Source: FEB-25 sp963822175 (GTDB lineage: Bacteria; Chloroflexota; Anaerolineae; Anaerolineales; UBA4823). From it: DNA of 64,000 nt. The notes under the pieces are model-generated. The model did no database searches, was not told the origin of the DNA, and saw nothing but the letters and a program-made list of their open reading frames with translations. Below are positions 50,270-57,784 of the stretch, one piece after another. Location: positions 186,001 through 250,000 of the forward strand of contig CAWGGJ010000003.1 in NCBI GenBank assembly GCA_963822175.1. Direction: 5' to 3'. The position numbers and the translations under genes were made by a program. How positions within the stretch are numbered: position 1 is the first letter of the stretch; every line of letters begins with the position of its first letter.

Positions 50270-50854
50270 TTATGGAAATGGGCGTCCGATACTAAGCACC
50301 TGTAGTAGCTCAGGCTCGAGCTCTCGATAGATCTCGTCAGGTTGAACGTCCAGCGCATCCAGGGTCTTACTGAAGAAACTGCGTGCAGTTACTGCGGTGA
50401 GGACATTGAGGATATCTTCATCAGTAAGGCCATGACCACGCAATTCATCCATGTCTTCCTGCTCAACCCTTCCGGGATGATTGATAACTTTTTGGGCGAA
50501 GGCCATTAATGCCACTTCCTCTGCAGAGAGACCCGCATTATGAAAATCTTTGATAATCGCCTGGATTTGCTCCACATTGAAGAAATTTTTACGAAGCAAC
50601 GCTCCGTGGGCAAGCATTCAATAGGTGCAGTCTAGTGCCATCGCAGCTGCAAAGGTGATCAGCTCGTAACGGCGAAGCCTCATCTTTGAGCGTACTGCCC
50701 CGATCAGTTTTAGCCAGCCCTGGTATATTTCCGGGTTCAGGCTGAAGGCCTGGGTAAAATTCGCAATATAACCCCTTTTTTCCTGGTCATCCTTGTATTG
50801 GTCCAGGACCAATCCATTTGCTTCATCCAATGAAATTGTTTTGATCAACGCCAT
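50270..50854 (-). CDS. AhpD-like peroxidase-related selenoprotein (in-frame UGA = Sec)
   Basis: One reading frame of 194 codons broken only by UGA at 50618-50620 (codon 79). The product is a carboxymuconolactone decarboxylase/AhpD-family protein. UGA replaces the second Cys of the redox motif: C76-T-Y-U79, with E64 and H83. The spacing E-12-C-3-U-4-H equals that of M. tuberculosis AhpD (E118, C130, C133, H137), where these residues reduce peroxides or lipoylated partners. Sequence quality on both sides is normal and includes all family helices. A SECIS-like hairpin follows the UGA, and selB lies in the same window. AAGAGGAA precedes the ATG at 50854. The alternative, a nonsense mutation, would be a coincidence at this exact codon. 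Confidence 0.87.
50591..50607 (-). promoter_or_regulatory. SECIS-like hairpin downstream of the UGA
   Basis: Minus strand: ACGGAGC-GTT-GCTTCGT, a 7-bp stem with one G-U pair and a 3-nt loop beginning with G. The loop starts 17 nt after the UGA. Bacterial SECIS elements have a short stem and a small loop with G in its first two positions, about 16-37 nt after the UGA, so it fits. Confidence 0.65.
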
Positions 50855-51028
50855 AATCTTTATTCCTCTTTCAATACGTATTTTATCAGCTGATAATGTC
50901 TTTCCACCTAAATTAGACCTTTATTGTATCATTATTACATGAGAATATTCTGAGGATTTTTGCCGATCAGAATTGGTACTACGTAGAAGAAAAATCGCGG
51001 TCTTGTAAAATCAACTCCATTGCCAATG

Positions 51029-51058
51029 AAAAAAAACGCCTGCATATCTGCAGACGTT
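51029..51058 (-). terminator. Terminator following the tRNA-Ser 3' fragment
   Basis: Minus strand: AACGTCTGC/GCAGGCGTT stem (9 bp with one U-G pair), 6-nt loop, then a run of eight T. It directly follows the tRNA fragment and is probably the original terminator of tRNA-Ser before the insertion. Confidence 0.85.
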
Positions 51059-51117
51059 TCCTGGCGGAGAGAGAGGGATTTGAACCCTCGTTCCCTTGCG
51101 GGAAACACGCTTTCCAG
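51059..51117 (-). repeat. Partial copy of tRNA-Ser 3' end (attachment-site remnant)
   Basis: Bases 51059-51111 are identical to 52124-52176 (53 bp, direct repeat); TCCAG then follows after one mismatch. The copy covers the anticodon stem 3' side, variable arm, T-arm, acceptor 3' strand and CCA. The 5' half has no GGAGAGA acceptor strand and cannot form a tRNA. This is the usual mark of site-specific integration into a tRNA 3' end. Confidence 0.82.
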
Positions 51118-51239
51118 CCGTGGGTTAATGCATTGCTACACGGTGTAGAATTTTTTTTACTCGAAAGTATTTGCCCAAGTTGCCTTTTGGTGAATTATAA
51201 ATATGGAAATTCTCTTTTTTGATTTCCCCCAATCGTTGG

Positions 51240-51755
51240 CTACAATCCACGATCTTTGTTCAACCACTCACGGTTATTCCAACTGACCGGACATCCACCA
51301 ACTCTATTGAAGGAAAGCTCAGGATTATTGGATTGCACAAGGACCATCAAGCGTCGTCCAAAGAGTAGATGATATCGTGCTTGAAAGGCAAGGATGTCTA
51401 GCACTATTTCTGCGTCATTAACTGTCATTGGAACAAATCGATCATATTGATAAAAGACAAGAACACGGCCGCTATTTTCTGGAATCTCAAGATCGTAAAG
51501 ACAATCGCTCAAAGCATCCAAATTTCGTCCAAAATAAGCAGGAAATGCAAGCTGTGTGGAGATAGCATCGTAAAAATCATCATCATTCAGCCAATCTTTG
51601 CAATCTATCGGGTCAATTTGGTAATCATGGTCACGAAGCCAGGATAAGTCATCCTCAAGAATTTCTCTGCGATTATAAAGAGTAATCGGACCATTCTGTA
51701 GCAACCGCCAATCAAGTTCATGCATACGAGCATCGATATATTGAAAGATTGCCAT
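51240..51755 (-). CDS. Barstar-family protein (barnase inhibitor-like)
   Basis: A 171-residue protein. The central part has the barstar signature FPAYFGRNLDALSDCLYDL, preceded by IDCKDWLNDDDFYDAI and followed by VLVFYQYDRF. Barstar inhibits secreted or injected RNases; related proteins act as immunity factors in polymorphic toxin systems. It is longer than barstar (90 residues) by flanking regions. No RNase toxin gene is adjacent, so it is an orphan immunity gene, and it lies alone inside the tRNA-bounded island. The start at ATG 51755 follows AGGAGG-like AGGAGGAAAT. Confidence 0.82.
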   Translation of the reverse strand: MAIFQYIDARMHELDWRLLQNGPITLYNRREILEDDLSWLRDHDYQIDPIDCKDWLNDDDFYDAISTQLAFPAYFGRNLDALSDCLYDLEIPENSGRVLVFYQYDRFVPMTVNDAEIVLDILAFQARYHLLFGRRLMVLVQSNNPELSFNRVGGCPVSWNNREWLNKDRGL

Positions 51756-52126
51756 ATATTTCCTCCTGAATCAAGACTATATTAGATAATGAAAAGACAA
51801 TAATCAAGAAATGATTAATTATATAAAGATTAATCGTTAAATACAGGGTGTATTAATAAAATTATATCGTTAAATAAATTTCGATGCTCAGATGTTGAAG
51901 ATTTGCTAGTAATTTCTTTGCTCTTGACGTCTGTATACTTCGAATGTTAAAATAATCTTGCTGATTGTTAAAGAATTACATGACGCACAATTACTCTAAA
52001 TTAGGTCACACGCTCTTTTAAATTTTTATCAAAGGTAATTCCACGGTTACCTTATATGTGTGGGGTGTTTCGGGGTGGGTATAATAGGTATATGAAGAAA
52101 GCCCACTCTGGTGAATGGGCATCTCC

Positions 52127-52216
52127 TGGCGGAGAGAGAGGGATTTGAACCCTCGTTCCCTTGCGGGAAACACGCTCTCCAGGCGTGCGCGCTAGGCCAG
52201 ACTACGCGATCTCTCC
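52127..52216 (-). tRNA. tRNA-Ser (anticodon GGA)
   Basis: Acceptor GGAGAGA/TCTCTCC, anticodon stem CACGC/GCGTG with loop CTGGAGA (anticodon GGA), long variable arm TTTCCCGCAAGGGAAC, T-stem GAGGG/CCCTC, encoded CCA. Its 3' half is duplicated at 51059-51117. Confidence 0.95.
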
Positions 52217-52326
52217 GAGAAAAAACTACTGCGGTTTACTCCCCACAGCGAAGCGCATTATACCATAAAGGATACTTTGCCCTGCATCCCTGGCAAATAT
52301 CGCCTTCATGGTTGATAACATCAAGT

Positions 52327-53202
52327 TCATACCCGCAGCTCATAAATATATATTGACCGATCCCAGCTTCGTTGAAAACCGGCTTTTTCCAAAGCGGAAA
52401 GGACGATGGGCTGGTTGGGTGCCACCCATCCAGCGGATGGATACCCCATCTCACCCATCAGGTTGCGATAATCCATCAGCATCTCCAACAGGTCATCCGT
52501 CGAACATGCCAGCAATTGGATACCCGGCTCCCGTGGTTCGCTCTCCTCATCTTCCCAGATTGACAGGAAACCTGCCCCATCCTTCCACCACCAGGCATGT
52601 CCATCCTTGATCGCCTCCTGGATATGCTTTAGCTGCAGATTGGCATACACCCAACCTAAATTGATCAAGTCATTCGATAATGCGTGTGCGGGGCTTCTGC
52701 CAACAAAATCCAGGGCACGTTCAGCTTCCTGCTGTTCCAGCCTGGTGAACCTCCCCATCGCTTCGATCAAGCAGGGAGCTCGATATGGGATGAATTCTGC
52801 TACCCGCCTGAAGCCGGATTTTTCACACATATGGTGGATTTTGATGTTATACGACCCGGTCACTAGGCGGATGATCCCACTCCCCATGCAACGCCAGGTC
52901 TCCACCACGTAATCATGGATGTGTGCTGCAATGCCCTTCCCTTGCACATCAGGATGAACACGCAAACCTTCCATGTACCATTCCTGCTGGGAGAATTTGG
53001 TAAGCTTAAATACACCCACCACATGCCCACCTATTTCAGCCACACCCAACAAACCATCCGGGTCCGCCAGCCATTCCTCCCACACGCTGGGGATGTAATC
53101 CCCACCATCCCAGATGTGTGAGCATAGCTCCATCACCTCATCGGTATCTTTTTGCAGGGCTGGTCTGCAGACGGTCACATCCAAATCTAATAAGGGAAGC
53201 AT
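52327..53202 (-). CDS. GNAT-family acetyltransferase
   Basis: A 291-residue protein. The N-terminal part (1-160) is a GNAT domain with the acetyl-CoA motif LRVHPDVQGKGIAAHIHDYVV and a preceding VVGVFKLTKF strand. The C-terminal half (170-291) resembles a second, degenerate GNAT-like domain and ends with KAGFQRSWDRSIYIYELRV. The substrate is unknown. Start chosen at the ATG at 53200-53202 because the upstream frame runs into the GH1 gene; the two are 16 bp apart and form an operon. Confidence 0.8.
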   Translation of the reverse strand: MLPLLDLDVTVCRPALQKDTDEVMELCSHIWDGGDYIPSVWEEWLADPDGLLGVAEIGGHVVGVFKLTKFSQQEWYMEGLRVHPDVQGKGIAAHIHDYVVETWRCMGSGIIRLVTGSYNIKIHHMCEKSGFRRVAEFIPYRAPCLIEAMGRFTRLEQQEAERALDFVGRSPAHALSNDLINLGWVYANLQLKHIQEAIKDGHAWWWKDGAGFLSIWEDEESEPREPGIQLLACSTDDLLEMLMDYRNLMGEMGYPSAGWVAPNQPIVLSALEKAGFQRSWDRSIYIYELRV

Positions 53203-53218
53203 ATCAACAAATCCATAA

Positions 53219-54544
53219 CTATTCGGGGAACATTTCTGGAAAAGCAACGGGGGCATATTTACTCACCATGTCGCTGGATATTCCGTTTTCGCGACAGATC
53301 TCAGCATAAAGCTCCGCGCTTGGTCGTTTATGCCGTGCCTGTGTCGCAATATCCAGCTCCCACAAGCCAAATCGCTGCGTCCAGCCCCGTTCCCATTCGA
53401 AGTTATCCACCAGCGTCCAATGAAAATAACCTTTTACCGGCCAATTAAAATTTACCGCCCGCCATACCTGGTGAATGTGCTCAACGATATATCGGGGACG
53501 AACCCGGTCCTCTGAATCATCGAAACCGTTTTCGGTCACGATGATCGGGAGTTTGTACTTTAACCCCCACTTAAGCGCTTCGAACATCCCCAGTGGTTCG
53601 TTAGCTAAAAAACCGGTCGTACTGAGTTCTGCATCTTCTCGAAAAAAACGCCGGCCGAAGAATTCACTCCCTTTTGTCAGGTTAAAACTGACATAATCAC
53701 GGGTATAGTAATCGATGCCCAGGAAGTCCTGGGTACCTTTCGCCCCTCGGATCCGTTCGCGTTTGGTAAGGAAATGCACCACTCCATCTGTGGCAACTGA
53801 CGGAAAGATATTATTTGAGCCTGCCTGGATGCGTGCAACGAGGCGATCTAATGGAGACCAGGATTTGGCTGGCACCAGGCTTCGATAATAATGAGCCATC
53901 CCTACCCTGGCTTGGGGTTGGATCTGATGGATCACCTGGTAAGCGGTGGCATGAGCCCGGGCGATATTGACCACCACTTTGAACGCCAGGTTAAAATCCT
54001 TTTTGCCTGGGGGAAAATATCCGAATAAAAAACCGTAGGCAGCATATCCACTCGGCTCATTAAATGTGCACCAAAGGCTGACGTAATCTTTTAAAGCGGT
54101 GACGACCTTGCGTACATATTTCTCAAACAGACCAGCAGCAGTGTCCTTTTCCCAACCACCCTGATCAACAAACCATTGGGGGTCCGAATAATGATGTAGG
54201 GTGATCAGAGGGGTCATATTTAGCTCCACCAGGCCTCGAACCATCTCAATATATCGGTTTAAGGCATCCTCATCCCACCGATCCGGAGCCGGTTGAATTC
54301 TACTCCACTCAACGGACATGCGATGGGCGTTCTGATTTCCTTCTGCTGCCCGGTGAAAGTCCTCCCGCCATCGCCCATTCCACCAGTCGCACGCCAGCCC
54401 AGCGCGATCTCCATTGGTGACCCGTCCTGACTGTTGCTCCCAGGCATACCAATTGCTATTTTGATTGTTCCCCTCAACCTGATAGGCTGCGGTTGCTGTC
54501 CCCCATAAAAAACCTCGTGGAAAATGGAATGTTGCCTGTACCAT
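53219..54544 (-). CDS. Family 1 glycoside hydrolase (beta-glucosidase-like)
   Basis: A 441-residue GH1 enzyme. The N-terminal FLWGTATAAYQVEG, the acid/base Glu in CTFNEPSGYAAYG and the nucleophile Glu in IIVTENGFDD are all present, with the KGYFHWTLVDNFEWERGWTQRFGL C-terminal signature. It should hydrolyse beta-linked glucosides or galactosides in the cytoplasm, as no signal peptide is visible. It is upstream of the GNAT gene on the same strand. Confidence 0.93.
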   Translation of the reverse strand: MVQATFHFPRGFLWGTATAAYQVEGNNQNSNWYAWEQQSGRVTNGDRAGLACDWWNGRWREDFHRAAEGNQNAHRMSVEWSRIQPAPDRWDEDALNRYIEMVRGLVELNMTPLITLHHYSDPQWFVDQGGWEKDTAAGLFEKYVRKVVTALKDYVSLWCTFNEPSGYAAYGFLFGYFPPGKKDFNLAFKVVVNIARAHATAYQVIHQIQPQARVGMAHYYRSLVPAKSWSPLDRLVARIQAGSNNIFPSVATDGVVHFLTKRERIRGAKGTQDFLGIDYYTRDYVSFNLTKGSEFFGRRFFREDAELSTTGFLANEPLGMFEALKWGLKYKLPIIVTENGFDDSEDRVRPRYIVEHIHQVWRAVNFNWPVKGYFHWTLVDNFEWERGWTQRFGLWELDIATQARHKRPSAELYAEICRENGISSDMVSKYAPVAFPEMFPE

Positions 54545-54686
54545 GCATGCTCCTTGTATTTCAGTGCGTCAAGCAGTACTAATTTTAGCTGTTTGCTGGC
54601 TTATTGGCAAAGGGTAATATTCTCCTGTAATTTTATTCATTCTATAATTATGGTATGCTTATCATACAAGCTAAGGAGGTGCCGCT

Positions 54687-55820
54687 ATGTCAGAAGCCTT
54701 TATCATTTCCGCGGTACGAACCCCTGTTGGTTCAGGTAGACCTACGGGGGCACTCGCGCCATTATCTCCCGTAGATTTGACCGCACTGGTACTTCAGGAA
54801 GCTGTGAAGAGAGCAGGTATCGAACCACGTCAAGTGGAAGATGTGGTTTGGGGCTGCGTTACCCCGATCGGTGACCAGGGTGCCAACCTGGCACGCTTGA
54901 GCGTGCTAAAAGCGGGTTTTCCTATGCATGTTCCTGCTGTCACCCTGAGCAGGATGTGTGGCTCGAGCCAACAGGCGATTCACTTCGCTGCCCAGGCCAT
55001 CCTGGCTGGTGATATGGACTTTGTGATCGCTGGTGGCACCGAAATGATGTCTCACCAGCCATTGGGAGCTGATTATCCAAAAGAATGGCCTGAAGGAATC
55101 CCATATAAACTGGTACATCAAGGCATCAGTGCAGAGATGCTGGCTGAAAAATATGGTCTCTCCCGCCAGGAGCTGGATGATTATGCCTACGAATCTCACC
55201 TGCGCGCCATGCATGCGATCCAGAATGGGTATTTCGAAGATCAGATCCTACCCATTCCTTTACCAGATGGAAGGGTCATAACAATTGACGAAGGGGTGCG
55301 CATGCCCCCCAACCGCGAGAAAATGGCATCGCTCCAACCAGTCTTCAAGCCGGATGGAGTCATCACAGCTGCGAACGCCAGCCAGATCAGTGATGGCTCT
55401 GCTGCGTTGGTCCTCGCGTCTGCCAAAGCAGTTGGTGCTTATAACCTGGCGCCCCTGGCATGTATTACCACCCGATATGTAACGGGTTCCGACCCGGTTC
55501 TGATGCTCGATGGGCCGATTCCTGCCACTCGTCAAGTCTTAAAGCGGGCAGGATTAACCATGGAGCAAATAGATATCATCGAAATAAATGAAGCCTTTGC
55601 ATCCGTCGTACTGGCCTGGGCAAAGGAAATCAATCCCGATATGTCAAAGGTCAATCCGAATGGCGGTGCAATTGCCCTTGGTCACCCATTGGGTGGGACG
55701 GGTGCTATTCTGATGACTAAGCTGGTACACGAATTACACCGTACCAACGGAAGATATGGCTTACAAACCATGTGTATTGGGCATGGTATGGCAACCGCAT
55801 CGATCATCGAGCGAATTTAG
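54687..55820 (+). CDS. Thiolase (acetyl-CoA acetyltransferase family)
   Basis: A 377-residue condensing/degradative thiolase. The acyl-binding Cys is in SRMCGSSQQAIHFA, the His in GGAIALGHPLGGTGA and the second Cys in QTMCIGHGMATASI, giving the complete catalytic set. It forms or cleaves 3-ketoacyl-CoA with free CoA. AAGGAGGTG precedes the ATG. It is the first gene of a run of co-directional genes (folK, dihydropyrimidinase), with 24 and 14 bp gaps. Confidence 0.93.
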   Translation: MSEAFIISAVRTPVGSGRPTGALAPLSPVDLTALVLQEAVKRAGIEPRQVEDVVWGCVTPIGDQGANLARLSVLKAGFPMHVPAVTLSRMCGSSQQAIHFAAQAILAGDMDFVIAGGTEMMSHQPLGADYPKEWPEGIPYKLVHQGISAEMLAEKYGLSRQELDDYAYESHLRAMHAIQNGYFEDQILPIPLPDGRVITIDEGVRMPPNREKMASLQPVFKPDGVITAANASQISDGSAALVLASAKAVGAYNLAPLACITTRYVTGSDPVLMLDGPIPATRQVLKRAGLTMEQIDIIEINEAFASVVLAWAKEINPDMSKVNPNGGAIALGHPLGGTGAILMTKLVHELHRTNGRYGLQTMCIGHGMATASIIERI

Positions 55821-55844
55821 CCGGAGGCAATCATTCCTAAATCC

Positions 55845-56336
55845 ATGCACCACACCATCTTCCTTTCTTTAGGTAGTAATTTGGGAGATCGCCTTGCCAA
55901 TCTCCACAATGCGATTTCTGCTCTGCCGCCAAAAATACGACCTTTGCTTCAATCATCTGTCTATGAAACCAGTCCATGGGGATACTTCAGCCAGCCTGAT
56001 TTCTATAATCAGGTGATTAAAGCAAAGACCCATCTCGAACCTTCTGATGTACTGGCATACCTAAAGAGCTTGGAGCGATCCCTGGGCCGAGAGGAGACAT
56101 TCCGATATGGTCCCCGTTTGATCGACATTGACTTATTATTCTTCAATTCGTTGACTTTGAGTACACCAGAACTAACCATCCCACATCCACGGATAATTGA
56201 GCGTGCATTTGTGCTCGTTCCGCTGGCTGAAATTGCCCCTGACCTTACCCACCCTGGTATTGGTAAGACGATTCAACAGCTTATTTCTTCCATAGACACC
56301 AGCAGTGTTAATTTAATCCATTCCTCTTTTTCCTGA
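55845..56336 (+). CDS. folK: Hydroxymethyldihydropterin pyrophosphokinase
   Basis: A 163-residue HPPK of folate synthesis. It starts with IFLSLGSNLGDRLANL and has the SSVYETSPWG and GPRLIDIDLLFF motifs, the latter with the Asp residues that bind magnesium and ATP, then IPHPRIIERAFVLVPLAEIAP. It transfers pyrophosphate from ATP to 6-hydroxymethyl-dihydropterin. No folB or folP is adjacent. Confidence 0.95.
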   Translation: MHHTIFLSLGSNLGDRLANLHNAISALPPKIRPLLQSSVYETSPWGYFSQPDFYNQVIKAKTHLEPSDVLAYLKSLERSLGREETFRYGPRLIDIDLLFFNSLTLSTPELTIPHPRIIERAFVLVPLAEIAPDLTHPGIGKTIQQLISSIDTSSVNLIHSSFS

Positions 56337-56350
56337 CCTGGAGTTGAGAC

Positions 56351-57766
56351 ATGCCTTCCATTATTAAATCCGGCACGATTATCACTGCCTCAGAGATTTA
56401 CAATGCTGATCTATTGATCGTTGGCGAAAAGATAGCCTCAATTGCACAAAATATTGAGTTTGAAGGTGCAGAGATCTTTGATGCCTCGGATAAACTTGTG
56501 ATGCCAGGTGGGGTTGACCCACACACCCACTTCAACCTGCCCATGTTTGGGACCGTATCATCGGATGACCACTACACTGGACACAAAGCAGCCGCCTTCG
56601 GTGGTACGACCACGGTGTTGGATTTCGTACCCATGGAAGAAAAGTCATTACCTGCCTGTATTGATGCATGGCATAAACGCGCTGATCCCATAGCAGCCAT
56701 TGACTTCGGCTTTCACATGAATATCACCCACTTCAACCAGCAGGTGGCTGAGGAAATACCCGGGCTGATCCCACTGGGAATCAGCTCCGTGAAGGTATTT
56801 ACTGCGTATAATGACCGTTTACGGTTACAGGATGCTGAGATCTTCCAGGTATTACGGTTGGCAAAAAAACACAATCTACTCACCATGGTACACGCTGAAA
56901 ATGGTGACGTGATCGAAGCCCTCGTCTCTGATGCGCTGGCGAACGGGCACACCACACCCGAATGGCACGCCAAAACCCGGCCTGCGTGGGGTGCCGTGGA
57001 AGCAGTCCTGCGTGCGGCCTCCCTCTCAGCGCAGGCAGAGGCACCCCTATATATCGTCCACATGAATGTGGCTGGAGAAGTCGATCAGCTGCGTTACGCC
57101 CGTGACCATGGGCTTCGGGTGATGGGTGAAACCTGCCCGCAGTACCTGTTCTTTTCTCAAGAAAAACTCTTGCATGAAGATGGGGCAAAATGGGTGTGCT
57201 CACCGCCATTGAGAACCCCCCAGGATAATTTTCGTTTATGGCAGGGTTTGGCGGATGGCACGATACAAACCATTGGCACAGACCATTGTCCATTCTTTTT
57301 TGATGGAAGTCAGCCAATTATTTATGAAGGGCAACCAGTAGCGATCCCAGGCAAAGAGCTGGGCAAGGATGATTTCACAAAAATACCCAATGGACTTCCT
57401 GGAGTGGCTGATCGTCTTCCAATACTGTGGAGCTATGCGGTTCGGTCAGGGAAATTATCTCCCAACCAGTTTGTCGCCCTCACCAGCACCAATCCAGCAA
57501 AAATCTTTGGTCTGTACCCTCGCAAGGGTACCTTGCTTCCCGGTTCAGATGCAGATATTGTGATCTGGGATCCAGATAAGCATATCAGGTATGGATTGGC
57601 CTCTTCGCATCATCGTACAGATTACAATTTATATGAAAATTGGGAGTTGGTTGGCTTCCCAGAAAAAGTATTCCTGCGCGGATCTTTGATTGTCGATGGG
57701 GATCAGTGGCTGGGTAAAGCCGGAATGGGTCAATTCTTACCTCGAAACCCCGGATCGATCATCTAA
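56351..57766 (+). CDS. Dihydropyrimidinase/hydantoinase
   Basis: A 471-residue cyclic amidohydrolase. The metal ligands are GGVDPHTHFNLP (two His), the carbamylated Lys in GISSVKVFTAYN, His in LTMVHAENGD, His in YIVHMNVAGE, and Asp in IGTDHCPF. GETCPQYLFFS is also family-typical. It opens dihydrouracil, dihydrothymine or hydantoin rings in reductive pyrimidine breakdown. Dihydropyrimidine dehydrogenase and beta-ureidopropionase genes are not in the window. Confidence 0.93.
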   Translation: MPSIIKSGTIITASEIYNADLLIVGEKIASIAQNIEFEGAEIFDASDKLVMPGGVDPHTHFNLPMFGTVSSDDHYTGHKAAAFGGTTTVLDFVPMEEKSLPACIDAWHKRADPIAAIDFGFHMNITHFNQQVAEEIPGLIPLGISSVKVFTAYNDRLRLQDAEIFQVLRLAKKHNLLTMVHAENGDVIEALVSDALANGHTTPEWHAKTRPAWGAVEAVLRAASLSAQAEAPLYIVHMNVAGEVDQLRYARDHGLRVMGETCPQYLFFSQEKLLHEDGAKWVCSPPLRTPQDNFRLWQGLADGTIQTIGTDHCPFFFDGSQPIIYEGQPVAIPGKELGKDDFTKIPNGLPGVADRLPILWSYAVRSGKLSPNQFVALTSTNPAKIFGLYPRKGTLLPGSDADIVIWDPDKHIRYGLASSHHRTDYNLYENWELVGFPEKVFLRGSLIVDGDQWLGKAGMGQFLPRNPGSII

Positions 57767-57784
57767 GCCACTTAGTCAGAATAT

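Larger units (their letters stand above)
51059..52176. mobile_element. Small tRNA-Ser-bounded island carrying a barstar gene
   Basis: The 1.1-kb segment between the two 53-bp direct repeats holds one gene (51240-51755), and no integrase was found. Going along the tRNA direction the order is intact tRNA-Ser, cargo, 3'-end copy, terminator, as expected for an element inserted at the tRNA 3' end. Bases 51756-52100 are AT-rich with no gene; a small hairpin (52101-52120) near the intact tRNA may now act as its terminator. It is either the remnant of a larger island or a cassette moved in trans. Confidence 0.6.

Noticed and set aside
50270..50854. Two separate genes, 50618-50854 and 50270-50617
   Set aside because: They are in the same frame, separated only by UGA at the catalytic Cys position; each half alone is an incomplete AhpD domain.
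51059..51160. Second functional tRNA-Ser
   Set aside because: The 5' acceptor strand and D-arm are absent or unpaired; only the 3' half matches the real tRNA-Ser.
52111..52356. 81-residue plus-strand ORF beginning MNGHLLAEREGFEPS
   Set aside because: This is the well-known false ORF antisense to a tRNA-Ser gene (EREGFEPS comes from the T-arm and acceptor); the real feature is the tRNA on the minus strand.
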